Part shown: positions 42,558 through 50,883 of the stretch, piece after piece
Numbering within the stretch: the first letter of the stretch is position 1
Layout: each line of letters opens with the position of its first letter
Source: Georgenia sp. EYE_87
GTDB taxonomy: Bacteria > Actinomycetota > Actinomycetes > Actinomycetales > Actinomycetaceae
Length of the DNA stretch: 64,000 nucleotides
Assembly (NCBI RefSeq): GCF_023148685.1
Contig: NZ_JAHXNL010000008.1
Coordinates: 124,001 to 188,000 of the forward strand
Direction of reading: 5' to 3'
Position numbers and translations under genes: made by a program
The notes under the pieces: generated by a model
Database searches by the model: none
What the model saw: the letters and a program-made list of their open reading frames with translations, nothing else
Told to the model about the DNA's origin: nothing

Positions 42558-43397
42558 TCAGGGCCGGCGCCAGTCGTCGCTCGTGAGGTGCGACCCGGCC
42601 ATCGGGCCCATGGTGAGCATGCCGCCGTCCACGGCCCACGAGGCGCCGTTGACGTACCCGGCGTCCGGGCCGCAGAGGAACGCCACGGTGGCGGCGATCT
42701 CGCGGGCGTCGCCGGGCCGGGCGACGGGGATCCCGGGCCGGTACTTGTCGACCAGCACCGACTCGTCCTCCTGGCCGGTCATGGGCGTGGCGATCTCACC
42801 GGGCGCGACAGCGTTGACGGTGATGCCGTGCTCGGCCAGCTCGAGGGCGGCGACCTTGACCAGAAGGCCGAGACCGCCCTTGGCGGCGCAGTACGGCCCC
42901 GCCCCGACCCGCGGGGCGTGCTCGTGGACGGAGGTGATCGCGACGATCCGGCCGCCGTCGCCCGCGCCGACCATGTGGCGCGCCGCGGCCTGCAGGCAGC
43001 AGAACGCCCCGTCCAGGTCGACGGCGACGACGTCGCGCCAGCTCGCGTAATCCATCTCGAGCAGCAGCGTGGAGGTGCCCGTGCCGGAAGACATCACCAG
43101 GGTGTCGACGCCGCCCATCGTCCCGGCGAGCTCGTCCACGACCGCGGCGCCGTTCTGCGGGTCCGTCAGGTCGAGCCGGCGCACGTGCGCTACGGCACCC
43201 GCGGCTCGGACCTCCCGGGCCGTCGCCTCGGCCCCGTCGCTGTCCTCGTGCCAGGTGATGCCCACCTGCCGCCCAGGCGCGGCGAGGGCGACGGCGGTCG
43301 CCTTCCCGATCCCGGAGTCGGCCCCGGTGACCACGATCCGGCGCGGCTCGAAGGCGACGGGCTGCTCGGTCGGGCTCGGTCCGGCGCTCGATGCCAC
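42558..43397 (-). CDS. Short-chain dehydrogenase/reductase with altered NAG motif
   Basis: A 279-aa classical SDR. Cofactor motif TGADSGIG is at 24-31, catalytic Ser156 (AITSVHEH), Tyr169 and Lys173 (YCAAK). The usual NNAG is replaced by VMSSGTGT (around 101-108). HEDSDGAE after strand 2 is more like NADP-binding glucose 1-dehydrogenase relatives. GTG 43397 has GAGGAGGAACC upstream. Substrate is unknown (a polyol or sugar is possible). Confidence 0.88.
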   Translation of the reverse strand: MASSAGPSPTEQPVAFEPRRIVVTGADSGIGKATAVALAAPGRQVGITWHEDSDGAEATAREVRAAGAVAHVRRLDLTDPQNGAAVVDELAGTMGGVDTLVMSSGTGTSTLLLEMDYASWRDVVAVDLDGAFCCLQAAARHMVGAGDGGRIVAITSVHEHAPRVGAGPYCAAKGGLGLLVKVAALELAEHGITVNAVAPGEIATPMTGQEDESVLVDKYRPGIPVARPGDAREIAATVAFLCGPDAGYVNGASWAVDGGMLTMGPMAGSHLTSDDWRRP

Positions 43398-43532
43398 GGT
43401 TCCTCCTCGTCTCGTTCCCGTGCCGTGGGGGCGGTGCCCGTCACCGGGCGCCTTCGACGGTAGGTCGACACCTCCGTGCGTGCACGCCGGACGACGCCGC
43501 CGACCGTCCCCGGCGGAGCCGGACCGTCCGCA

Positions 43533-43967
43533 TCAGTCGAGGCAGAACTCGTTCCCCTCCGGGTCCTGCATGACGATGTGCCCGGCGTCCAAGTTGTCGG
43601 GCTCGTACCGGCGCACCCGGCGGGCACCGAGCGCGAGGAGCTGCGCGCAGCGGTCCTCCAGGACCGCCATCCGCTCCTCGCCCTGCAGCCCGCTCGCCGT
43701 CCGCACGTCCAAATGCACCCGGTTCTTGGCCGTCTTCCCCTCGGGCACCCGCTGGAAGAACAGCCGTGGGCCGGCACCGTCCGGGTCGCGGATCGCGGAC
43801 CGGTCGTTGCGTCGCTCGACGGGGACTCCCCACGCCGTCAGCGCCTCGTCCCACGAGGCGAAGCCGGGCGGCGGCGGTTCCAGCTCGTACCCGAGCACCT
43901 CGGCCCAGAACCGGGCCAGGGCGCCGGGGTCCCCCGCGTCGAAGGTGATCTGCACGCTTGCCGCCAT
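43533..43967 (-). CDS. VOC (glyoxalase-like) family protein
   Basis: A 144-aa VOC protein: VQITFDAGDPGALARFWAEVLGYELEPPPPGF, RLFFQRVPEGKTAKNRVHLDV, and MQDPEGNEFCLD at the end. These are the markers of the glyoxalase-like group common in actinobacteria. His in RVHLDV and Glu in EGNEFC could bind metal. It is divergent from another VOC gene 114 nt away. The ligand is unknown. Confidence 0.9.
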   Translation of the reverse strand: MAASVQITFDAGDPGALARFWAEVLGYELEPPPPGFASWDEALTAWGVPVERRNDRSAIRDPDGAGPRLFFQRVPEGKTAKNRVHLDVRTASGLQGEERMAVLEDRCAQLLALGARRVRRYEPDNLDAGHIVMQDPEGNEFCLD

Positions 43968-44081
43968 GACGCCTCCTCAGGTCGTGGCCACGAGAGAACC
44001 ACGCCGCTCCCGCACGCGCGAGGGCATGACCTCCCGTGCGGCTCCATGGTCACCCCGGACCGGGGTGGGTACGCTCGCGAG

Positions 44082-44483
44082 ATGGGCGTCCATCAGCTGC
44101 GCGTCGTCGTCGAGGCCGAGGACTACGAGAAGGCCGTCGCGTTCTTCCGCGACGTGGTCGGGCTGCCGGTCGAGGAGACCTACTCCAGCGACGGCGGCGC
44201 GGAGGTGACGATCCTGGGCGCCGGCCGGGCCACCCTCGAGATCGCGAACCCGGCGCAGAAGGACCTCATCGACGACGTCGAGGTCGGGCGGCACGTGGCC
44301 CCGAAGATCCGCCTCGCCTTCCAGGTCGACGACACCCCCGGCATGACGGACCGGCTGGTCGAGGCGGGCGCCGAGCTCGTCGCCCCGCCCACCGTCACTC
44401 CGTGGCACTCCCTGAACTCGCGCCTCGAGGTGGCGGCGGGGCTGCACGTGACCCTCTTCGCCGAGGGCACGGACGCGTACTGA
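44082..44483 (+). CDS. VOC (glyoxalase/bleomycin resistance fold) family protein
   Basis: A 133-aa VOC protein: HQLRVVVEAEDYEKAVAFFRDVVGLPVEETYSSDGGAEVTILGAGRATLEIANP, then LAFQVDDTPGMTDRLVEAGAELVAPPTVTPWHSLNSRLEVAAGLHVTLFAE. His5 and Glu52-type positions could be metal ligands. TACGCT (44070-44075) precedes ATG by 6 nt and there is no ribosome site, so the mRNA is likely leaderless. Ligand unknown. Confidence 0.9.
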   Translation: MGVHQLRVVVEAEDYEKAVAFFRDVVGLPVEETYSSDGGAEVTILGAGRATLEIANPAQKDLIDDVEVGRHVAPKIRLAFQVDDTPGMTDRLVEAGAELVAPPTVTPWHSLNSRLEVAAGLHVTLFAEGTDAY

Positions 44484-44587
44484 CGCCGCCCACCGCCGAC
44501 GGCTGACAGATCCCGCTGATCGATCACCACTGGCCGCGACCTTCGGTCGGCCCGTGGCCGCCGGGGCTACGCCGCGGGCGGGCGACG

Positions 44588-45760
44588 TCAGGGCACGTAG
44601 CCGCCGAGGGCGGGCGCTGCGGCCGGGTGCTCGGCGAGGTACTCGCCGATGCGGTCCTCGGCGAACGCGGCGGTGACGTTCCTCAGCGCCGGCTCGTCCA
44701 GCAGCACGATCGACTGCTTGCCGTCGGGGCTCCACCCGGTGCCGAGGTAGGGCGCGGTGACGAACCGGACCCCGTCCGGGCGCAGGCCCCGCGCGTCGAT
44801 GGCCAGGTCGCGCATCCGCGAGATCGTCAGCCCCTCGTCCAGGGCCAGCGACCGGGTCAGCGCCTCGAGCGTGCTCATCAGCCGGGCGGGGTTGGTGAGG
44901 ACCTCGCGGTCGAAGGCGGCCCGCATCATCGCGCGCATCCAGTTCTGGTGGCGCAGCACCCGCCCGAAGTCGCCGCCGGGCACGTCGTACCGTTCCCGTG
45001 CGTACGCGAGAGCCTGCTCGCCGTCGAGCACGTGGTCGCCCGGTTCGAGCGTCGTGCCGCCCGCCGTCAGCGGCTGCTCCAGCGTGATCTCCACCCCGCC
45101 CAGCTCGTCGGTCAGCTCGGAGAAGGACTCGAAATCGGCGACGGCGAAGTGGTCGATCCGCACCCCGGTCAGCTGCTCGACGGTCTGGATCATGAGGGTC
45201 GGACCGCCCCAGGAGAACGCGGCGTTGATCTTGGCCGTGCCGTGCCCGGGGATGGGCACCCAGGAGTCACGCGGGATGGACATGACCGTCAGGCTCTTCC
45301 GGTCCCCCGAGATCTGCACGAGCATGATCGCGTCCGTGCGCTGGGCGCCGGCCGTCCACCGGCTGGGGTCGCCCGCGGAGATCCGGCTGTCCGACCCGAG
45401 GACGAGGATGTTGACCGGTGGCGGCAGGACCGCCGCCGGGCCGTCCGCCTCGACCACGGTGCGCGGCTCGTTCACGGGGCGCTCGGGCAGTGCCGCGAAC
45501 GGGTCCTCGATGCGCTCGATGCCCGCGTTCAGCCGGGCCTGCAGGTAGCTGACCCCGGCGACGCCGGCCCCGGCCACGGCGAGCACGATGGCGAGCGCCA
45601 CGATCAGGGCGACGCGACCCGCACGCCTCGGGCGACGCCCGGGCGGCCGGTCGGGGCCGTCGAGCAGCGCGGCCGGGTCGTCGGGGACGTCGAGGGGAGG
45701 GGCCGGCCTGTGCGGCCGCCGCGGCTCGGCGCGACGCGGGGGTCGGGTCTCCGTCGCCAT
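44588..45760 (-). CDS. LytR-CpsA-Psr (LCP) family protein
   Basis: A 390-aa membrane-anchored enzyme that attaches glycopolymers (arabinogalactan, teichoic acid-like) to peptidoglycan. A Pro/Arg-rich cytoplasmic tail precedes one helix (about 50-72). The LCP domain holds VLGSDSR, AQRTDAIMLVQI, SIPRDSWVPIPGHGTAKINAAFSWGG, and DGEQALAYARERY...GDFGRVLRHQ, containing the conserved Asp and Arg residues. No C-terminal LytR_C domain follows. A likely housekeeping cell-wall ligase. Confidence 0.93.
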   Translation of the reverse strand: MATETRPPRRAEPRRPHRPAPPLDVPDDPAALLDGPDRPPGRRPRRAGRVALIVALAIVLAVAGAGVAGVSYLQARLNAGIERIEDPFAALPERPVNEPRTVVEADGPAAVLPPPVNILVLGSDSRISAGDPSRWTAGAQRTDAIMLVQISGDRKSLTVMSIPRDSWVPIPGHGTAKINAAFSWGGPTLMIQTVEQLTGVRIDHFAVADFESFSELTDELGGVEITLEQPLTAGGTTLEPGDHVLDGEQALAYARERYDVPGGDFGRVLRHQNWMRAMMRAAFDREVLTNPARLMSTLEALTRSLALDEGLTISRMRDLAIDARGLRPDGVRFVTAPYLGTGWSPDGKQSIVLLDEPALRNVTAAFAEDRIGEYLAEHPAAAPALGGYVP

Positions 45761-46137
45761 GTCAGGGTCCTTCCCGCGGCCACGCCGTACCGCCCCTGAT
45801 CGGGGCGGGGACGACCCCGGCGCGCACCGCCACGGCGGGTCTCGTGACCCTGCCGTTGAGGCGTGCTGCGGGGTCGAGCATCGGCGGTGTCCTCGCTGTC
45901 GCTGGTCGTGGCCCAGCGCACCAGCGAGGGGGGAGCGCTCACGGCCCCTCCGGCGTTGATCCGGGGGTGAATCCCCTCTCTCGCCCCCCGGCCCGCAGGG
46001 GGGTGAGGCGGGGTGAGGCAGGGGGCGGACGGGCGCGGGAGACCGGGGCCCGAGTCAGGTGACGCGCGGCGCCGAGAGGCGACGGCGCGGCGGTACCGGC
46101 CCCCGGCGGAGGCGGGGCAAGGGGCCCGGCGGAAGCG
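45761..46137. other. 377-bp intergenic region upstream of the LCP gene
   Basis: Two minus-strand genes flank it, with the AGE epimerase upstream. I see no gene. A C6-N8-G6 hairpin at 45984-46003, with an alternative partner CCGGGGG at 45961-45967, lies inside a G-rich tract. It may end AGE-gene transcription or affect the LCP promoter. Confidence 0.5.
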
Positions 46138-47373
46138 CTAGCCGTCGAGCAGGCCGGCCGCCAGGGCGGGCGCGATCGCCGGAGCCACCGGCAGGCGCGG
46201 TAGCAGCGTGGCCTGCAGCGCGTGGTAGACGTCCGGCTTGCCCGGCCACGTCCGCGCGCTCGGCGCGTTCGTCGGGTCGAGCTCGTGCCGCCACGCCCCG
46301 GGCGCCTCGATCACATGCTCCGCGGCGTGGTCCCACCACGTGCGGTACCACCGCTGGTACTGCTCCTCGCCCGTGACGCGGTGCAGCGCCGCCGCCGCGC
46401 CGATCGCCTCCGCGACCACCCAGTGCATCCGCTCACGCACCACGGGCGCCCCCGCGCGGTCGACCGTGTAGACGAACCCGTCTGCGCCGTCGACCGCCCA
46501 CCCCTCCGCGGCCCCGGCGGCGAAGAGCGAGCGTGCGGCGTCGAGCATCCAGGCACCCGGCTCACGGCCGCGGACGGCGAGCGCCCCGCGCGCCTGCAGG
46601 ATCAGCCGCGCCCACTCGAACCAGTGCCCCACGGTGGCGCCGAAGGGGCGGAACGGGTGCGCCGGGTCCTCGCGGTTGTAGTCCGGCAGCGGCCGCCACG
46701 CCGGGTCGAAGTGCTCGGGGATGCGCCACGAGGCCGCGCTCGCGAACCCGGCCACACGCTCCACGATGCGCACGGCCCGGTCGAGCCAGGCGTCCTCGCC
46801 GGTGACGTCGGCGGTGGCGAGGTACGCCTCGACCGTGTGCATGTTCGCGTTGACGCCGCGGTAGGCCTCCAGCTCGGTGAAGGAGCGGTCCCAGCCCTCG
46901 ACCACCATGCCCTCGTCCTCGCGCCAGAACCGCTCCAGGGAGATCCGCCGGGCCCGCTCAAGCAGCGCGGCCGCGCCGGGCCGGCCGGCGGCCGTCGCGG
47001 AAGAGGCGGCGAGGAGGACGAACGCGTGCGGGTAGGCCTCCTTGCGGTCCGCCGTCGGCCCCACCGGCCCGACGGCGGGGAACCAGCCCCCGTGCTCGGG
47101 ATCCTCGAACGCCGTGGCCAGGGCCTCCAGGCCGTGGTCGACCAGCGGGGCGCAGCCGGGGCGGCCGAGCAGGGCGCCCAGGGAGAAGGCGTGCACCATG
47201 CGGCAGGTGATCCACAGCTCGGCCGGGCGGTCCGGGTCCACCGCACCGGCGGCGTCGAGGTAGCCGAAGCCCTGCGGGGTCCGGGCGCCGCGGGCGAAGC
47301 GCAGCAGCGCGTCGGACTCGGCCTCCAGCCAGCGCGCGTGCGCGGGCGATCCCAGCCAGCTGCCTGCGGTCAT
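46138..47373 (-). CDS. AGE family sugar epimerase/isomerase
   Basis: A 411-aa alpha/alpha-barrel protein of the N-acylglucosamine 2-epimerase / mannose isomerase family. Markers are RMVHAFSLGALLGRPG, HGGWFPAVG, KEAYPHAFVLLAAS, NANMHTVEAYLAT, EHFDPAWRPLPDYNREDPAHPFRPFGATVGHWFEWARLIL, and WPGKPDVYHALQATLLPRLP. Catalytic His residues lie in NMHTVEA, GHWFEW and the DVYHAL region. It fits the actinobacterial mannose isomerase-like subgroup (YihS-like). ATG 47373 has GGGGAGAGG upstream. Confidence 0.92.
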   Translation of the reverse strand: MTAGSWLGSPAHARWLEAESDALLRFARGARTPQGFGYLDAAGAVDPDRPAELWITCRMVHAFSLGALLGRPGCAPLVDHGLEALATAFEDPEHGGWFPAVGPVGPTADRKEAYPHAFVLLAASSATAAGRPGAAALLERARRISLERFWREDEGMVVEGWDRSFTELEAYRGVNANMHTVEAYLATADVTGEDAWLDRAVRIVERVAGFASAASWRIPEHFDPAWRPLPDYNREDPAHPFRPFGATVGHWFEWARLILQARGALAVRGREPGAWMLDAARSLFAAGAAEGWAVDGADGFVYTVDRAGAPVVRERMHWVVAEAIGAAAALHRVTGEEQYQRWYRTWWDHAAEHVIEAPGAWRHELDPTNAPSARTWPGKPDVYHALQATLLPRLPVAPAIAPALAAGLLDG

Positions 47374-47521
47374 GGCACCTCTCCCCGCTCGCGTCCGGAC
47401 CGGTCGACGGCCCCGTCCCGCCGGGCAGCCTATCGACGGCGGTGCGTCCGTCGGCGCAGGCGTGGCCGTCCTCACCGGACCGGCCCGGAATGAAGTCCGG
47501 GACGGTCCGGTTGACCCGGTC

Positions 47522-48190
47522 ATGAGCGAACCCATCACCGTGCATGTCTGGTCCGACGTCGCCTGCCCGTGGTGCTTCATCGGCAAGCGCCGCTTCGAGA
47601 AGGGCGTCGAGCAGTTCGGCGGCGACGTCACGCTCGAGTACCACTCGTTCGAGCTCGCCCCCGACACCCCGGTGGACTTCGAGGGCTCCGAGGTGGACTT
47701 CCTCGCCGGCCACAAGGGCATGCCCAAGGAGCAGGTCGCCCAGATGCTGTCGCAGGTGACCCAGCTCGCCGCCGCGGAGGGGCTGGCCTACGACTTCGAC
47801 GCCCTGCGGCACACGAAGACCCTCAAGGCGCACGAGGTGCTCCACCTCGCCAAGGCCCGCGGCGTCCAGCTCGACCTCATGGAGAAGCTCTTCTCCGCCT
47901 ACTTCGAGCAGGGCCGGCACGTCGGCCACGACGAGGACCTCGTGGCGGTCGCCGTCGAGGCCGGCCGCGACGCCGACGAGGGCCGCACCGCCCCCCCGGA
48001 GGGGACCAACCGCGAGGCGGGCGAGCAGGACATCGCCCAGGCGCGCGCCTACGGCATCAACGGCGTGCCGTTCTACGTCATCGAGAACAAGTACGGGGTC
48101 TCGGGCGCCCAGGCGCCCGAGACCTTCGCGCAGGTGCTGCAGAAGGTCACCGAGGAGAAGGCCGCCGCTGCGGTGGAGCCCGCCCGATGA
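47522..48190 (+). CDS. DsbA family oxidoreductase (FrnE-like)
   Basis: A 222-aa thioredoxin-fold protein without signal peptide, so cytosolic. CPWC (15-18) is the active site in VWSDVACPWCFIGKRRFEKG. The cis-Pro loop is GVPFYVI. Helical insert YHSFELAPDTPVD..AHEVLHLAKARG is typical of the FrnE group. The segment EGRTAPPEGTNREAGEQDI is unusually polar where relatives have a helix. It is coupled to a 74-aa gene by ATGA. Polyketide-isomerase names for this family come from one member only. Confidence 0.9.
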   Translation: MSEPITVHVWSDVACPWCFIGKRRFEKGVEQFGGDVTLEYHSFELAPDTPVDFEGSEVDFLAGHKGMPKEQVAQMLSQVTQLAAAEGLAYDFDALRHTKTLKAHEVLHLAKARGVQLDLMEKLFSAYFEQGRHVGHDEDLVAVAVEAGRDADEGRTAPPEGTNREAGEQDIAQARAYGINGVPFYVIENKYGVSGAQAPETFAQVLQKVTEEKAAAAVEPAR

Positions 48191-48411
48191 CCGGGCCGAC
48201 GACCGACCGGGCGGCGCAGGGGCCGCCGGTCGAGGGCACGGCGGTAGGTGCCACGCCGGTGGACGGGACGACGGCGGACGGGACGACGGCGGAGCCGTCG
48301 CCGTTCAGTCTCGCCCCGGTCCCGGGGCTGCAGGCGATCGGCGGGGACGCCGTCGGGTTCTGCGGCCCGGACGGGTGCTACCCGGCCCCCGCCGCGGTAC
48401 CCGCCAGCTAG
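48187..48411 (+). CDS. 74-aa protein coupled to the DsbA-like gene
   Basis: ATG 48187 overlaps the preceding stop. The N-terminal half is Gly/Thr/Ala repeats (VDGTTADGTTA); the C-terminal half is SPFSLAPVPGLQAIGGDAVGFCGPDGCYPAPAAVPAS, with a CGPDGC motif that might offer a redox or metal pair. It ends inside a repeated palindromic element. Reality is supported by coupling and by the ordered Cys pair, but I do not recognise it. Confidence 0.5.
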   Translation: MTGPTTDRAAQGPPVEGTAVGATPVDGTTADGTTAEPSPFSLAPVPGLQAIGGDAVGFCGPDGCYPAPAAVPAS

Positions 48412-48490
48412 CTGGCCCGGGGGTCGCAGTACCCGCCACCTGGCCAGGGGCAGCCGTGGTACCTGCCAGCAGGCCGGGGGCGGGACGGGG
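48397..48490. repeat. 30-32-bp tandem repeat with palindromic cores, 3 copies
   Basis: GTACC(C/T)GCCA recurs at 48397, 48429 and 48459, each followed by an inverted repeat and a G-run. The first core, GCCAGCTAGCTGGC (48403-48416), is a perfect 14-bp palindrome and contains the TAG stop of the 74-aa gene. The others are CCACCTGG and CCTGCCAGCAGG. It lies between convergent genes and could end transcription both ways. Confidence 0.6.
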
Positions 48491-48498
48491 CGGCCGGC

Positions 48499-48795
48499 TC
48501 AGGCGTGGGAAGGCGCAGGCGGAGCGCCGACGAGCTCGAAGGTCAGGTCGTCCGGGTAGCAGTAGAACCATCCCTCGCCCGGCTCGTAGGACCGGACCAC
48601 CGGGTGCCCGACCTTGAGGGCGTGCGCCCGGGCGTGCCGGTTCGGCGAGGAGTCGCAGCACGCGATGTGCCCGCACGTCTGGCACGCCCGCAGATGCACC
48701 CACCGGCCGCCGGCGGCCAGGCACTCCTCGCACCCCGGCGCGTCCGGGTCGACCGCGTCGTAGTCGATGAGGTCGAGGTGCGAGCACAGACTCAT
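48499..48795 (-). CDS. UBP-type zinc-finger protein
   Basis: A 98-aa protein that is essentially one ZnF-UBP domain: Cys4, His6, Cys22, Cys25, Cys38, Cys41, Cys46, His54, His58 and His64 give the expected ligand sets (CSHL, GCEEC, CQTCGHIACCDSSPNRHARAHALKVGHPVV), ending with WFYCYPDD. In eukaryotes this domain binds the ubiquitin C-terminus; the bacterial ligand is unknown. It is short, alone and common in actinobacteria. Confidence 0.93.
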   Translation of the reverse strand: MSLCSHLDLIDYDAVDPDAPGCEECLAAGGRWVHLRACQTCGHIACCDSSPNRHARAHALKVGHPVVRSYEPGEGWFYCYPDDLTFELVGAPPAPSHA

Positions 48796-48959
48796 TGCCC
48801 CATCCCCTCGCATCGGCGCCACCCCCGTCAAGAGGCACTTCGCCCGAGGTTCGCGGCACGTTCGCCCGCCGGACACGATCACCCGGACGACGGCGGGCCG
48901 TTTCCTGCCGCCGGCGTCGGTCCGTGGAATGCTGCCCGGACGAGCGACGTGGAGGAGAC

Positions 48960-49010
48960 ATGACGTTTCTGCTGCCCGGCCCGGTCGACGACGCGGACCG
49001 ACGCCCGTGA
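48960..49010 (+). CDS. 16-codon upstream ORF before the PdxH-like gene
   Basis: ATG 48960 lies just after GGAGGAG (48951-48957), the best ribosome site in this area. It encodes MTFLLPGPVDDADRRP, whose stop TGA overlaps the GTG start of the next gene (GTGA). The next gene has no ribosome site of its own. It therefore looks like a short coupling peptide that brings ribosomes to GTG 49007. It is out of frame with the next gene. Confidence 0.5.
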   Translation: MTFLLPGPVDDADRRP

Positions 49011-49663
49011 GCGACCTGCGCGCGCGCCTGCGCGCCCTGCCCACCTTCCCGGCCGACCTGCCCGCGCTCGACCCGGGAGCCGCCCCGGACGACCCGGTCG
49101 TGCTGTTTCTCCGCTGGCTCGCCGACGCGGCCGCCGGCGGTGCGCCGGCCCCGCACGCGATGGTGCTGGCGACGGCGGACGCGGACGGCCACGTCAGCGC
49201 CCGCAACGTCCTCCTCACCGACCTCGACGACGACGGCTGGCACTTCTCCACGCACCGCTCCAGCCCGAAGGCGGCCGCGCTGGCGGCCAACCCACGGGCG
49301 GCCCTGACGTTCTTCTGGCCGGCGCACGGCCGGCAGGTGCGGGTCGCCGGCGTCGTGCGGGACCTCGGCGCGGAGGACTCGGTGTTCCTCACCCGGTCCG
49401 AGGCCTCCCGGGTCGGCACCCTCGTCGGCCACCAGAGCGAGCAGCTTCCCGGCCTGGACGAGTACGCCACCGCGTACGCCCGGACCGAGGAGCGGGTGCA
49501 CGCCGAGCCCGGGCTGGTCGACCCCGACTGGGCCGACCACGCCCTGCGACCCGAAACCGTGGAGTTCTTCCAGGCGGCACGGCCGGGCAACATCAGGCTG
49601 CGCTACCGGGCCGGGCACGACCCGAGACGCCCCGCGTGGCTGACGGAGCTGCTCTGGCCGTAG
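49007..49663 (+). CDS. Pyridoxamine 5'-phosphate oxidase family protein (PdxH-like)
   Basis: A 218-aa flavoprotein with the PdxH blocks: SARNVLLTDLDDDGWHFSTHRSSPKAAALAANPRAALTFFWPAHGRQVRVAGVVRDL, which holds the FMN-binding RxVLL, SxK and RQVR segments. The C-terminal RLRYRAGHDPRRPAWLTELLWP fits the substrate-binding tail in altered form. True PdxH makes pyridoxal phosphate; the changed tail leaves room for another pyridoxamine- or F420-type role. Start GTG 49007 overlaps an upstream ORF. Confidence 0.85.
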   Translation: MSDLRARLRALPTFPADLPALDPGAAPDDPVVLFLRWLADAAAGGAPAPHAMVLATADADGHVSARNVLLTDLDDDGWHFSTHRSSPKAAALAANPRAALTFFWPAHGRQVRVAGVVRDLGAEDSVFLTRSEASRVGTLVGHQSEQLPGLDEYATAYARTEERVHAEPGLVDPDWADHALRPETVEFFQAARPGNIRLRYRAGHDPRRPAWLTELLWP

Positions 49664-49751
49664 GCCGTGCCGCCGGTCACGCGGGCAATGTTTCGGACGG
49701 ACACCGACGGCTGTGAACGTGCTAGGACGGACGCCGACCGAAGGAGGGGTC

Positions 49752-50867
49752 ATGGCCCAGACCGGGACCACGCCCCGGGCCGAGCTCGTCCGCCGCCCCG
49801 GGCGGCTGCTGCGCGCCTGGATCCGCCATCCGCAGGTGGCGCTGGCCGTCCGCGGCGCGCTGGCGGCGTCGATCGCCTGGTACGTCGCCGGGCTCCTGCC
49901 CGACCCGGCAGGTGACTATCCCTACTACGCGCCGCTCGGTGCCGTCGTGGCGACCACCTTCACCCTCGCCGGCTCGGTGCGGGAGTCGTTCCAGTCTGTG
50001 GCGGCCATCGCGCTGGGTGGCGTCATCGCCTACGTCGGTGACCTGGTGGGGGTGGAGCAGAGCCCGGTCACGGTGGCGGTCGTCGTCGCCCTCGGCGTGC
50101 TCGTCACCGGGTGGCGCCTGCTCGGCTCGATGTCGAGCTGGGTGCCCACCGCCGCCCTGTTCACGCTCGTCATCGGCGGCGGCGAGGCGTTCTTCATCGG
50201 CGTGTACGCCGGCCTGGTGCTCCTCGGCGCCGCGATCGGCATCGCGATCAACGGTATCTTCCCGCCGCTGCTCCTGGCCCCGGCGCAGCGCGCGGTCGAG
50301 GTGGTCCGGCTCGAGCTCGCGGACCAGCTCTCCGACGTCGCGGAGGCGCTGGACCGGGACGAGCCGCTCGACGCGGAGGACTGGGACCGCAGGCTGCACG
50401 AGATCTCGCCGAAGCGCTGGCGCATGCGCAACGCCGTGCAGGAGGCGGACGACGCCCGGCGGGGCAACCGCCGCGCCCGCCGGTACGCGAACCAGCTTGA
50501 CGACCTCGACCGCCAGGCGCGAGCCCTCGACCGCGTCGCGATGCTCGTCGTCGACCTCACCGACGTGCTCTCCGCCGAGGAGCGGGCGGACCGGGACGAG
50601 GTCCCGCTCGGTCCCACCCTGCGGCGGCCGGCCGCCGAGGCGCTGCGCCGCCTCGAGGACGTGGTCCGCCACGTGGACCGGGCGAGCATCGGCGACGACA
50701 CGGTCCTCGCCACCCGCGAGGCGCTCGCCGACTACGCGACGGCCGTCGACCGGGCCCGGACGGACGCGCCCGGCGGCGGCACGATGGTGGCCGGCTCGCT
50801 CGCCGTGACGATCCGGCGCTGCCTCGACGAGCTCCTCGCCATGCGCGCCCCCGTCGACGCAGCCTGA
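49752..50867 (+). CDS. FUSC/aromatic acid exporter family protein
   Basis: A 371-aa protein. Six predicted helices lie in residues about 30-170, beginning ALAVRGALAASIAWYVAGLL and including YYAPLGAVVATTFTLAGSVRESFQSVAAIALGGVIAYVGDLVG. A cytoplasmic helical part of about 200 residues follows. This is the FUSC layout seen in fusaric-acid-resistance and aromatic-acid exporters. ATG 49752 has AAGGAGGGG upstream. The substrate is unknown. Confidence 0.88.
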   Translation: MAQTGTTPRAELVRRPGRLLRAWIRHPQVALAVRGALAASIAWYVAGLLPDPAGDYPYYAPLGAVVATTFTLAGSVRESFQSVAAIALGGVIAYVGDLVGVEQSPVTVAVVVALGVLVTGWRLLGSMSSWVPTAALFTLVIGGGEAFFIGVYAGLVLLGAAIGIAINGIFPPLLLAPAQRAVEVVRLELADQLSDVAEALDRDEPLDAEDWDRRLHEISPKRWRMRNAVQEADDARRGNRRARRYANQLDDLDRQARALDRVAMLVVDLTDVLSAEERADRDEVPLGPTLRRPAAEALRRLEDVVRHVDRASIGDDTVLATREALADYATAVDRARTDAPGGGTMVAGSLAVTIRRCLDELLAMRAPVDAA

Positions 50868-50883
50868 CCGGCCAGCGCGGGCG

